A stretch of 32,119 nucleotides of DNA from Oscillospiraceae bacterium (GCA_020024475.1 JAHHTS010000025.1:1-32119), one strand, 5' to 3'; counted from the first letter of the stretch, positions 8,046 to 16,068 are shown. Program-made: numbers and translations. The notes: generated from the letters alone by a model not told the origin.

Positions 8046-9111
8046 CAATATTCCTAATAATATAAAAAAAATGATTATCTCATTGTTTTTGCTTTTACCA
8101 TTTATAGTAATTGTATGGACTGTTAATATAGTTGTAGATCCAGCTAATTTAGTAGCTTCACGTTATGCAAAGCAAGTAGCGGAAATTATGGCTTCTGGTC
8201 AAAATGCTACAAATATACAAAATTTAGATGACCGACAACTTATTAGGGAATATGCGTCAATATGTAAAAAAGATATTGATGTATTAGTTTTAGGATCATC
8301 TAGAAGCATGCAGGTTACACCAAAACTTACAGGTGAGAAAAACACCTTTTGCGCAGGTGTTACAGGAGCGGATTTAAGAGATAGTATAAGCACATACTTA
8401 TTATTTAAAGATAACGGAATAAAGCCTAAAAAGGTTGTGCTATGTGCGGAGTACTGGTTTTTGTCAAAAGGTAATTTAGACAATAGGGCAATGGTTAGTG
8501 GTTATCGTGATTTCTGCAAAAGCACTGATAATAAGTATTATAAATCTGATTCGGCATTAAAAACTAGAGTTAAAGAACTAATGTCATTTTCATATTTTCA
8601 AAGTAGCATAAAGTTTTTACTTTCTGAAAAGAAACTAGAGATTACTGCAACAGATAATCGAGATAATGTATATGCTACACGATGTTTTGATGGCAGTTAT
8701 AGTTATGAACAAAAATATCGTAATGGTGGGGTAGAGCAATCTGAAAAATATGCTAATGATAGTATAGTCTCCAATTTGATTGCTAAGTATTTTTCAGGAG
8801 TTGATGAGAACTTGCAAAAACAATTTGAAGAATTTATTATCATGATGAAAAATGATGGAGTAGATGTGGAAATACAGCTATCACCATTTCATCCTACTTA
8901 TTATGATCATATGAAAAAAACAAGCTCATATGATGTTATTTTGTCAACGGAAAATTATTTTTATTCATTAGAAAATAAATTAGGAATTAGTTGTTATGGC
9001 AGTTATAACCCACATTTATTCGAGATGACAAATATGGATTTTTATGATGCTCAACATCCAACAGCTGAAGGAATTTATAAATATTACCATGTAAAAAATA
9101 ATTATATTTAA
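8038..9111 (+). CDS. SGNH-like membrane-anchored protein (DltD/AlgJ-type accessory factor)
   Basis: A 357-residue protein with one N-terminal membrane helix (about residues 11-31) and an extracytoplasmic domain. VLVLGSSRSM at about 83-91 supplies the block-I serine (Ser87/Ser88), and DAQHPTAEG supplies Asp337 and His340, the acid/histidine block of SGNH hydrolases. The DPANL motif right after the helix and overall architecture resemble DltD and alginate O-acetylation accessory proteins, which work with MBOAT enzymes at the outer face. The start is a GTG that overlaps the ACP stop, with AAAAGGG 8 bases upstream; this overlap suggests translational coupling. It could complete acyl transfer to the polymer or edit it by hydrolysis. 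It is the last gene of the unit and is followed by a terminator. Confidence 0.78.
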   Translation: MSNNIPNNIKKMIISLFLLLPFIVIVWTVNIVVDPANLVASRYAKQVAEIMASGQNATNIQNLDDRQLIREYASICKKDIDVLVLGSSRSMQVTPKLTGEKNTFCAGVTGADLRDSISTYLLFKDNGIKPKKVVLCAEYWFLSKGNLDNRAMVSGYRDFCKSTDNKYYKSDSALKTRVKELMSFSYFQSSIKFLLSEKKLEITATDNRDNVYATRCFDGSYSYEQKYRNGGVEQSEKYANDSIVSNLIAKYFSGVDENLQKQFEEFIIMMKNDGVDVEIQLSPFHPTYYDHMKKTSSYDVILSTENYFYSLENKLGISCYGSYNPHLFEMTNMDFYDAQHPTAEGIYKYYHVKNNYI

Positions 9112-9134
9112 TATTAATAGTAAAAATAATAAAA

Positions 9135-9178
9135 CAAAAAATGCAGTCCATTTTACCATGGATTGCATTTTTCGTTTT
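9135..9178. terminator. Terminator between the convergent envelope and ABC operons
   Basis: Arms AATGCAGTCCA and TGGATTGCATT (one wobble pair) flank a short loop. A-rich sequence lies on the left and T-rich on the right, so it can act in both directions. It ends the SGNH-like gene on the plus strand and probably the ABC operon on the minus strand. Confidence 0.75.
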
Positions 9179-9237
9179 TAGTTAATAGATATTGTCAAAT
9201 AGTACTCAATTCATTTAATAAGCAGAAAGAAAACTAT

Positions 9238-10926
9238 TTAGCAAGCTGATTTTGCAATTTTCCCATCTTTTATACTATATATTTTATCAGCAATAGACAT
9301 AGTAGATTCACGGTGAGAAACAAGAATAATACTTTTTTTATTTTTTTGACTTTTAAGAGCCTTGAGTATAATTCCTTCATTTATGCTATCAACATTACTT
9401 GTAGGCTCATCAAGTAAAATCAATTTTGCACCACTAATAAAACTGCGCGCAAGACCTATACGCTGCTTTTCTCCAGCAGATAGATTGTCTTCTGAAGAGC
9501 CAACAATAGTCTGATATCCATTAGGCAAGCTAGTTATAAAGTCGTGAATAGATGCCATTTTACAAGCTTCTTCAATCTCTTCTTTAGTAGCATCAGCTTT
9601 TGCAATTTTAATGTTATTTTCAATAGTATCTTCAAACAAATATGTAGTCTGGCTTACAAGGGTTACATTGTCCAAAAGATTGTTAGAATTTATATTATCT
9701 ATATCTATTCCATTATATAGTATACTTCCTTCATCTTTCTCCCAAAATCTTAGTAAAAGTTTAAGTAAAGTAGATTTACCACAACCAGATTTACCTATAA
9801 TACCAACGATTTCTCCTTGTTTTAAATCTAAAGAGATATCTGAAAGTATATTTTTTTCTTTATCGTATGAGAAAGAAAGGTCTTTAATTGATAGTGTTTC
9901 AAATTCGAAGTTTTTACCATTTTCAATAGGAGACACCACTGGCTTTTCTGAAAGAAGATCTAAAACCCTATCACCGCTTGCGAAAGTTTGAGTTAAATTT
10001 CCTGGAAGAGCAGATATAGCAATAACAGGACCGAAAGAACCAAAAACAGTAACAACACCTGCAATCATACTTCCTACTGTGAGCATACCTTTATTTATAA
10101 GAATAATACCGATAAAGAGCGATAGAAATATAAAAATAGAAACAGATGTTTCAGTAAAAGCAGTAGATTTTGCAGTTTCTTTTTTCATTTTTCTGGTTTC
10201 ATCAAGCAAAATATCAGAGCGTTTTTCAACTTCTTTTTTTCGGGAATCTGATGCATTATTTAGCACAATATCGTTTATACCTTTTATACTGTCAAGAAAA
10301 TATGCGCTAAATGATGAGAATTCCCTGCGATAATTAACACCTGATTCTTTTAGCTTATTAGAAGAAATAATAGGAATTATAATACCGATTGTTATGAATC
10401 CGATTAACTCTATAATAGCTAAATACCAGCTAGATATAATACCTGTGAATATGAAAAGGCATGTGGATACAAGGATAGCTATGCAGATAGGTGAAATTGT
10501 GTGAGCATAAAAAACTTCAAGCGTTTCAATATCTGAAGTTATCATTGATATAATACTACCTTTTTTCTTACTTTCAAGTTTTGCAGGGGCGAGAACACGC
10601 AAAGCACCAAATATTTTATCTCTAAGAACAGCGAGCAGTCGAAAAGCAATGTAATGGTTAAAGTATTGCTCAAAGTATCTCAAAAGACCTCTTACTACAC
10701 CACAGCCTATTATGAATGCTATTATGGCGTTATATGAAAGAGAAATAGTTTCACCAAGAAATTTAGCAATTCCTAATGCACCGAAGATTGTTACCCCCAT
10801 AGCACATAAATAACCAAGCGAACCATTTATAACAGCAAAAATCATTATAAAAGCTAAGTTACCTAGTATTAAAATGAGATTTGCCATAATGGTTAATCCA
10901 TTTCGACGAAGATTTTCTTTTTTCAT
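9238..10926 (-). CDS. ABC transporter, fused permease/ATP-binding subunit (CydC-like), second of a pair
   Basis: A 562-residue exporter-fold half-transporter: six membrane helices in residues about 12-310, then a nucleotide-binding domain. The domain has Walker A GKSGCGKST (378-386), Q-loop Gln426, signature LSAGEKQR (482-489), Walker B LILLDEP (502-508) and the H-loop His538. The start overlaps the stop of the other half by four bases (ATGA), so the two are co-translated and probably form a heterodimer. Relatives include CydDC and exporter-fold siderophore importers such as YbtPQ and IrtAB. The upstream palindromes suggest metal control, so an iron, haem or siderophore substrate is possible, but this is inference. 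No cytochrome bd genes lie nearby, so no cyd symbol is given. Confidence 0.85.
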   Translation of the reverse strand: MKKENLRRNGLTIMANLILILGNLAFIMIFAVINGSLGYLCAMGVTIFGALGIAKFLGETISLSYNAIIAFIIGCGVVRGLLRYFEQYFNHYIAFRLLAVLRDKIFGALRVLAPAKLESKKKGSIISMITSDIETLEVFYAHTISPICIAILVSTCLFIFTGIISSWYLAIIELIGFITIGIIIPIISSNKLKESGVNYRREFSSFSAYFLDSIKGINDIVLNNASDSRKKEVEKRSDILLDETRKMKKETAKSTAFTETSVSIFIFLSLFIGIILINKGMLTVGSMIAGVVTVFGSFGPVIAISALPGNLTQTFASGDRVLDLLSEKPVVSPIENGKNFEFETLSIKDLSFSYDKEKNILSDISLDLKQGEIVGIIGKSGCGKSTLLKLLLRFWEKDEGSILYNGIDIDNINSNNLLDNVTLVSQTTYLFEDTIENNIKIAKADATKEEIEEACKMASIHDFITSLPNGYQTIVGSSEDNLSAGEKQRIGLARSFISGAKLILLDEPTSNVDSINEGIILKALKSQKNKKSIILVSHRESTMSIADKIYSIKDGKIAKSAC

Positions 10927-12653
10927 ATTGTAGCCTCCATATTATATCCATCTTCAAGATTTTTCTGTGCCTTATAGAGCGATGCATATCCTCCTTTAAG
11001 ATTTAAAAGTGCTTGGTGTTTACCACTTTCTTTAACCTCACCATTTTTCATAAAATATATATTATCAGAGTTTACAACATTTTCCAGACGGTGAGATATA
11101 ACTATTACAGTTTTCGTCTTAGACAAATTCTTTATTACATTCATTATGATAGTTTCACTTTCGATATCAATGTTACTTGTTGCTTCATCAAAAATGTATA
11201 TATCCTTATTAGAAATAAGGTTTATGGCAAGAGCAAGTCTTTGTCTTTGGCCACCAGATATATTCTCTGCATCTTCAGATATTACTTTATCGAGTCCACC
11301 ATTTTCTAAAACAAATTTGTCAAGATTTACTTGCTTCAAAGCCTTAAAAATTTCTTCATCGGTTACATTTTTATTTATAAGCTTGAAGTTATCTCTAATT
11401 GTTTCATTGAAAATATATGTGTTATAGTTGATTGACGAAATATGAGAATAATATTTTTCTCTTGATAATGTTTCAACTTTTTTTCCGCCTACAGTTACTG
11501 TACCCGATTTAGGTTTAATGCTTCCCAATAAAAGATTTACAATAGTTGATTTTCCACAACCAGATTCGCCAACAATAGCGGACATTGAATGTTCAGGGAA
11601 AACCATATTTACATTTTTTAAAACATTTCTATTTTCATTATACGAAAAAGTTACATCATTGACTTTAAGCTCAGTTCCATTTACATCATCGCTGCCCCAA
11701 ACAGGTTCAGGGGTGTTTAGCAATTCCATGATTTTCTTTCCTGCTGTAGCACCATTCATTGCAATATGAAATGCACTGCCAAAAGCACGCAGTGGCAAGA
11801 AAAAATCAACAGCTACGAGTATAAGAAATAAAGTATGGATAACTGGTACATTTCTATGTAACAATCCAGTAATAGCTACTGCAATACCAAGACCGGCACC
11901 GCCATAAGCTACAAGATCCATTATTGTAGTACTGGCAAGTTGCATTATCAATACTTTCATAGTGATTTTTCTAAACTCTTCAGCACTTTTATTTAATCTT
12001 TCATGCTGTCTTTTATCAGCTTTGAAAATTTTAAGTTCTTTTAATCCTTGTACACTATCTAAGAACACATCCCCCATGGAAGTGTATTTATCCCAATATT
12101 TTGCAAAAACTTTTTTTGCATATTTAGATACAGCTATAATTGATATAGGAATAAGGGGAACACATAATAACAATACCAAAGATACACGCCAATCAAACCA
12201 TATTGTAACTAAAAATAGTACCAATGGAGCAATCATAGCATAGAAAAACTGTGGGATATATGAGGAATAGTATAAGTCCAATTGTTCTATACCTTCTACA
12301 GACATTTGAGTTAAAGCCGACATACTTACATTATCTGTTACATTTACGCCTAGTTTTATCATTTTGTTATAAGTACGAAGTCTTAAATCTTTTTTTACAG
12401 CTCTACCCATTTCATCTTTGTATTTTTCAGATTTTATGGTGGCAAAATATTTAAAAGCTATACATATTGCTCCTGTTAATGAATACATTAGATAATAAAT
12501 AGGTTGTACATCATTTATTAAACACCAAATTAGAGCACATATAGATGCTGTAGCTCCAATATTTGCTATTAGTTTTAAAATCATAATGGTTACAGTATAA
12601 AATATGTATTTTTTATTTTGTCCTAATAGACTTAAAAGTTGTTTATCAATCAT
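10923..12653 (-). CDS. ABC transporter, fused permease/ATP-binding subunit (CydD-like), first of a pair
   Basis: A 576-residue half-transporter. The membrane part (residues about 15-300) includes the FDWRVSLVLLLCVPLIPIS segment typical of CydD-like subunits. The ATPase part has Walker A GESGCGKST (362-370), signature ISGGQRQR (465-472), Walker B IYIFDEA (485-491) and His521. The Q-loop position, glutamine in the partner subunit, appears to be Tyr410 here, so the two ATP sites may be unequal. The start overlaps the stop of the DUF454 gene by four bases (ATGA), and the stop overlaps the partner start by four bases. Direction of transport and substrate are not visible in the sequence. Confidence 0.85.
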   Translation of the reverse strand: MIDKQLLSLLGQNKKYIFYTVTIMILKLIANIGATASICALIWCLINDVQPIYYLMYSLTGAICIAFKYFATIKSEKYKDEMGRAVKKDLRLRTYNKMIKLGVNVTDNVSMSALTQMSVEGIEQLDLYYSSYIPQFFYAMIAPLVLFLVTIWFDWRVSLVLLLCVPLIPISIIAVSKYAKKVFAKYWDKYTSMGDVFLDSVQGLKELKIFKADKRQHERLNKSAEEFRKITMKVLIMQLASTTIMDLVAYGGAGLGIAVAITGLLHRNVPVIHTLFLILVAVDFFLPLRAFGSAFHIAMNGATAGKKIMELLNTPEPVWGSDDVNGTELKVNDVTFSYNENRNVLKNVNMVFPEHSMSAIVGESGCGKSTIVNLLLGSIKPKSGTVTVGGKKVETLSREKYYSHISSINYNTYIFNETIRDNFKLINKNVTDEEIFKALKQVNLDKFVLENGGLDKVISEDAENISGGQRQRLALAINLISNKDIYIFDEATSNIDIESETIIMNVIKNLSKTKTVIVISHRLENVVNSDNIYFMKNGEVKESGKHQALLNLKGGYASLYKAQKNLEDGYNMEATI

Positions 12654-13036
12654 TCTAAATTCTCCTGTTTAATAGTTTTTATACCAAAGATAAAATAAAG
12701 AATATGACATACCCATACTATTGCTAATACAATTCTACCAACAATAACTTTATTCATAGCTATAAAACCAATAGACATTAGTATTGTAACAAGAGCAATT
12801 ATTTTTATCTTTGTTTTCAAAGTCATACCTTTTCCTTGAACGTATGACTCAAGATTGTTTTTATATAATTTTGTTTCAATAAACCAACTATTTAGCTTTT
12901 CAGAGCCCTTTGCAAAACAACAAGCAGCTAAAAGCAAAAATGGAACAGAAGGTATTAGCGGAACAGCGGCACCTAAAGCGCCAAGAGCAACTCCAATCCA
13001 GCCTATACAAATATATAATGTTTTTTTAATTTTCAT
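12650..13036 (-). CDS. DUF454 (YbaN-family) small inner-membrane protein
   Basis: A 128-residue protein with the YbaN signature at its start: GWIGVALGALGAAVPLIPSV followed by FLLLAACCFAKGS. It has a hydrophobic hairpin at residues about 8-42 and a second pair of helices at about 78-118. AAGGAGG lies a few bases before the ATG. The family function is not established; members are often found beside haem or iron genes. It overlaps the upstream YgbA-like gene by 11 bases and the downstream ABC gene by four, so it belongs to one tightly coupled operon. Confidence 0.88.
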   Translation of the reverse strand: MKIKKTLYICIGWIGVALGALGAAVPLIPSVPFLLLAACCFAKGSEKLNSWFIETKLYKNNLESYVQGKGMTLKTKIKIIALVTILMSIGFIAMNKVIVGRIVLAIVWVCHILYFIFGIKTIKQENLE

Positions 13037-13445
13037 TTTTAGCCTCCTTATTCTTTTCTTTTATAGTTTCTATAAGATGATGTATTGCGGTAATCGGATG
13101 ATAAAAAAGCATCCTCGGTCCGGAATATTTCATAACCAATTTTATTTTTTGTCTCATATCTTCGCGATAACAATGAACCTTACAACTTGAACAAAATGTT
13201 TTATTTTCCATAAAAGGACATTTTTCGATTCTATTTAAAGCATAGTATTTAAGGTTGGCGCAATCTTCACATAAATTTTCTTTGCTTTTATGATTTTTTC
13301 TACAGTATAAGGAAATCATATCTGAAACAATTTCTTTTTCATATTCTCTTTTTGATTGTAAATCTTTAGAATTTTTATTGTGAATATAGGCAAAAATAAG
13401 TAAAATCAACAAAATTATTAAAGAAAAAAGCAAAGTTATATTCAT
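13026..13445 (-). CDS. YgbA-like Cys-rich protein (nitrous oxide-stimulated promoter family) with an N-terminal membrane anchor
   Basis: A 139-residue protein. Residues about 36-127 match the YgbA family (PF11756): a CRKNH segment, CEDCANLKYYAL, CPF, CSSCKVHCY and the KYSGPRMLFYHP block. Seven cysteines (48, 59, 62, 76, 85, 88, 92) look like a metal or cluster site. In enterobacteria ygbA is under nitric-oxide control and helps growth after NO stress. Here the family domain is preceded by a strongly hydrophobic segment (residues 3-20), which would tether it to the membrane. AGGAG lies 8 bases before the ATG. It is the first gene of the operon, directly behind the palindrome-bearing promoter. 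Confidence 0.82.
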   Translation of the reverse strand: MNITLLFSLIILLILLIFAYIHNKNSKDLQSKREYEKEIVSDMISLYCRKNHKSKENLCEDCANLKYYALNRIEKCPFMENKTFCSSCKVHCYREDMRQKIKLVMKYSGPRMLFYHPITAIHHLIETIKEKNKEAKNEN

Positions 13446-13476
13446 ATTTGTGCTCCTGATAAAATATAGTTCTTGT

Positions 13477-13494
13477 GGTTAGCCTAAGGTAACC
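13477..13494. promoter_or_regulatory. Palindromic operator candidate (leader site)
   Basis: GGTTAGCCTAAGGTAACC is an 18-bp palindrome with one mismatched pair. The core GGTTAGCCTAA is identical to the central part of the DtxR/IdeR iron-box consensus. It lies in the 5' untranslated region of the YgbA-like operon, 32 bases before the start codon. Confidence 0.5.
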
Positions 13495-13519
13495 GATATA
13501 CCTAAAAATAGTGACGACC

Positions 13520-13539
13520 AAGTTAGCCGCCACTAACTT
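13520..13539. promoter_or_regulatory. Palindromic operator candidate overlapping the transcription start
   Basis: AAGTTAGCCGCCACTAACTT has perfect seven-base arms around a six-base centre and shares GTTAGCC with the leader site 43 bases away. It begins about five bases downstream of the -10 box, over the predicted start of transcription. A bound repressor would block initiation. Confidence 0.6.
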
Positions 13540-13543
13540 AATT

Positions 13544-13572
13544 AATATATCATATGTACTTGAGTTTGTCAA
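13544..13572 (-). promoter_or_regulatory. Strong sigma-A promoter of the YgbA/DUF454/ABC operon
   Basis: Read on the minus strand: TTGACA (13572-13567), a 17-base spacer, then TATATT (13549-13544). This is a near-consensus promoter about 100 bases before the first start codon, with the two palindromes immediately downstream. Confidence 0.8.
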
Positions 13573-13629
13573 TCAACTATTAAAATATTACATATGATAA
13601 ATTAAAATAAATCAATATAGGTAAATAAA

Positions 13630-13658
13630 AAGGACTGTAAATTTACAGTCCTTCCCAC
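13630..13658 (-). terminator. Terminator after the MTA/SAH deaminase gene
   Basis: A perfect 24-base palindrome (13630-13653; half-site AAGGACTGTAAA) is followed on the minus strand by TTTTATTT. It lies just after the deaminase stop codon. Confidence 0.8.
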
Positions 13659-13665
13659 CGTATAA

Positions 13666-14964
13666 TTATTTCAAGCAAAATATGTTATCATAGTATTTTT
13701 GAGCTTGTTTGTAAGTATTTTCTAAATCGAAAGAGAGTTTAGCGCCTTTTTCCCAGACTATATTTCCTGATACCATGGTAAGTTCAACATCTCTTGAATT
13801 ACCCGCATATACTATATGATGTATAAGATTAGTCATAGGTTGATAACAAGGCTGATTCATGTCAACTAAACAAAGATCAGCTTTAAAACCTGGTTGGATA
13901 CTACCAACATCAGTATATCCTAAAGCTTTAGCGCCTCCTCGAGTTGCCATGTAAAGAGCTTCTTCGGCGGTAACAGCGGTGGCATCAAGAAAATGTCCTT
14001 TATGAATCAAAGCAGAGATGCGCATTTCCTCCCACAAATCTAAATTGTTATTACTTGCTGCACCATCTGTAGCTAGTGAAATATTTATATTTTTCTTTAT
14101 CATTTCTGGTATCCTAGCTATGCCTGAAGCTAGTTTAAGATTCGAACAAGGGTTATGGAGAACACTTACACCTCTTTTGGAAATTATATCTATATCATTA
14201 TCACTAAGCCATACACAATGTGCAAGTAGTGCGAGGTTATCATCGAAAAATCCTACCTTATTTAATAGTTCAGTAGGAGTCATTCCATATCTTTCTATAC
14301 ATTCATCGTGTTCCTTTTTTGTTTCGGATACATGAATATGTAAAGGGCATTTTAACTTTCTAGCTGTATCTGCGCATTGACGCAGAAAATCTTCAGTGTT
14401 AGTGTATTCTGCATGTGGTGCCAGACCAACTCGAATTAGTCCATTAAAGGCTCCATCATATTCTTGGAAAAAAGCAATACCGTCAGCTAATTGCTCTTGA
14501 GCATTAGGCGCTTGACCAAATAGACCTATAGAAAGAGTAGCTCTTAAAGGTATTTTTTTAAAAGCTGGTATCAAAAAACGACTGTTGAAATACATGTCAT
14601 TTATAGTTGTGACTCCAGATTTTGCCATTTCGTAAAGTGCGATTGTGGCGCCACATTCGATGGTTTCTGCGGTATGTTTGTTTTCCATCGGCATCATATA
14701 GTCATTAAGCCAGGTTTGTAGTGGCATATCATCTGCACTGGATCGGAATAATACCATTGGCAAATGTGTGTGTCCATTTACTAAACCAGGCATGAGAAAT
14801 TTTTTGTTTTCACCGTCAATTATTCGTGCATTACTACAATCTTCTGGTAAAGTGTCACCTACATAAGTAATTATATCGTCATTTACTACAACTACACCAC
14901 TAGGAATTACATCCTGAGATTCATTTACAGTAACAATATAAACATTTTTAAATATAGTTTTCAT
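13666..14964 (-). CDS. mtaD: 5-methylthioadenosine/S-adenosylhomocysteine deaminase
   Basis: A 432-residue amidohydrolase of the MTA/SAH deaminase family, close to the usual length. Metal ligands are in place: NGHTH (His65, His67), HIHVSE (His209/His211, with Glu214), AHC (His249) and ATDGAASNN (Asp300). Family members deaminate 5'-methylthioadenosine or S-adenosylhomocysteine to the inosine analogues in the cytoplasm. AAAGGAA precedes the ATG by about 8 bases. The gene upstream on the same strand is a purine nucleoside phosphorylase, so the pair could turn MTA into methylthioinosine and then hypoxanthine plus methylthioribose-1-phosphate. Guanine or atrazine-type deaminases are related, but the motif spacing favours MTA/SAH. 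The name rests on family resemblance. Confidence 0.85.
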   Translation of the reverse strand: MKTIFKNVYIVTVNESQDVIPSGVVVVNDDIITYVGDTLPEDCSNARIIDGENKKFLMPGLVNGHTHLPMVLFRSSADDMPLQTWLNDYMMPMENKHTAETIECGATIALYEMAKSGVTTINDMYFNSRFLIPAFKKIPLRATLSIGLFGQAPNAQEQLADGIAFFQEYDGAFNGLIRVGLAPHAEYTNTEDFLRQCADTARKLKCPLHIHVSETKKEHDECIERYGMTPTELLNKVGFFDDNLALLAHCVWLSDNDIDIISKRGVSVLHNPCSNLKLASGIARIPEMIKKNINISLATDGAASNNNLDLWEEMRISALIHKGHFLDATAVTAEEALYMATRGGAKALGYTDVGSIQPGFKADLCLVDMNQPCYQPMTNLIHHIVYAGNSRDVELTMVSGNIVWEKGAKLSFDLENTYKQAQKYYDNIFCLK

Positions 14965-15014
14965 AAATAATTCCTTTTTTGTAATACAATTAAAATTTTA
15001 TATATGATAAATAT

Positions 15015-15058
15015 ATTATACCCTGTTTCAAATGCATATTTTACAAATTGAAACAGGG
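15015..15058 (-). promoter_or_regulatory. Inverted repeat with adjacent TATAAT between the phosphorylase and deaminase genes
   Basis: CCCTGTTTCAA (15021-15031) and TTGAAACAGGG (15048-15058) are perfect 11-base arms with a 16-base loop. On the minus strand the repeat is followed at once by TATAAT (15020-15015), with no good -35. It may be a terminator of the phosphorylase transcript, or an operator or attenuator for the deaminase gene. Confidence 0.45.
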
Positions 15059-15098
15059 ATATGATTTAAATAAGAATAACTTTAATTATCTATGCTAA

Positions 15099-15971
15099 TT
15101 ATTTAGCACTTATTTTTGTTTGAACAGTTCCTGGAACTTCCATAAGATTATCAAGGCAATGGCATTCTTTTATTTCAGGATTAATTGCGGCTAGAGCGTT
15201 GATTACAATTCTGCTAAATTTAGGTGCACACTCTGCATAAAAGTCGAAAATAGGACGTTTCCAATCAGGGTTTATACCTTCAGCAGAGTTAGAAACTAAG
15301 TATATACCTGCGTAACAAGCACCAATAGCACGAGCTAATGCAGCTTCAGGCATCATAGTATGGCCGCAAATATCTGCATGTTCGTTGTATAATCTCTGAA
15401 TCTCGGCTTTTGTTTCGAAACGCGGAGGTTCATCAACGGCATAAGTACCACGTCCAAAAACTCGTGGATATTCTTTTAAAGCCTCATTGTAAAGAATTTT
15501 AGAAAGATCTGGACATACTATATCACGCATACGAACTATTTTATTAGTGAAACGAGAAATTTCAGAGTGGCGTTTTGTATGATCGATAAGATCATCTGGG
15601 ATAATAACATCACCTGGATCGAGAAGGGGATTGATACCGCCACCTGAACCGTCAGCTATTATATATTTTACTCCAGCTTGTTGCATTACCCAAAATACGC
15701 GTTCTACATGTCTTTCATCATATGGGGAAAGTCCAAAAATACCGTGAAATGGTATATCTAAAACAACATGTGTTTTATGGTCACCAGTCATTTCTGCAGG
15801 AATTTCAAACAACATGAGTGGTACTGTTATCCCAAAAGGTGTTTCAAACTCCATATCAGAATCAAGAATTTTAACACCAGGAATACCGGCATTTTCTGGA
15901 AAATTACCGCCCCAAGTTCCAGAACCACCCATATGTGCGTATTCGGCATAAGGAATTTCTTTTTTAATCAT
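15099..15971 (-). CDS. MTAP/PNP-family nucleoside phosphorylase (6-oxopurine or methylthioinosine type)
   Basis: A 290-residue trimeric-type purine nucleoside phosphorylase. Visible motifs are GGSGTWGG (15-22), TPFG (44-47), DEPPRFETKAE (180-190) and GHTMMPEAALARAIG (203-217), which contact phosphate and ribose in the family. In the base pocket it has VSNSAEG with Asn228, as in 6-oxopurine enzymes, where MTA phosphorylases have a Asp-x-Asp pattern. Inosine, guanosine or methylthioinosine is therefore a better substrate guess than MTA. That fits the neighbouring deaminase, which would make methylthioinosine. AGGAG precedes the ATG, and a near-consensus promoter lies about 70 bases upstream. 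mtnP would be the symbol if MTA were the substrate, so none is assigned. Confidence 0.85.
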   Translation of the reverse strand: MIKKEIPYAEYAHMGGSGTWGGNFPENAGIPGVKILDSDMEFETPFGITVPLMLFEIPAEMTGDHKTHVVLDIPFHGIFGLSPYDERHVERVFWVMQQAGVKYIIADGSGGGINPLLDPGDVIIPDDLIDHTKRHSEISRFTNKIVRMRDIVCPDLSKILYNEALKEYPRVFGRGTYAVDEPPRFETKAEIQRLYNEHADICGHTMMPEAALARAIGACYAGIYLVSNSAEGINPDWKRPIFDFYAECAPKFSRIVINALAAINPEIKECHCLDNLMEVPGTVQTKISAK

Positions 15972-16039
15972 ATTTGCATCTCCTAATCTTTACAATTCTT
16001 ATTTTCTAGTTTTAACACTAAAAATTGCAATATAAAATT

Positions 16040-16068
16040 AGTATACTAAAATGATTGTTATGTGTCAA
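16040..16068 (-). promoter_or_regulatory. Sigma-A promoter of the phosphorylase gene
   Basis: On the minus strand TTGACA (16068-16063), a 17-base spacer and TATACT (16045-16040), about 70 bases before the start codon. Confidence 0.8.

Noticed and set aside
9611..12454. Several plus-strand open frames opposite the ABC transporter genes
   Set aside because: They are antisense to conserved ATPase motifs, lack ribosome binding sites and have compositions expected from reading the opposite strand.
10923..13445. Calling the ABC pair cydDC
   Set aside because: No cytochrome bd genes are present, and the iron-box-like palindromes and YgbA/DUF454 neighbours fit other exporter-fold transporters equally well.
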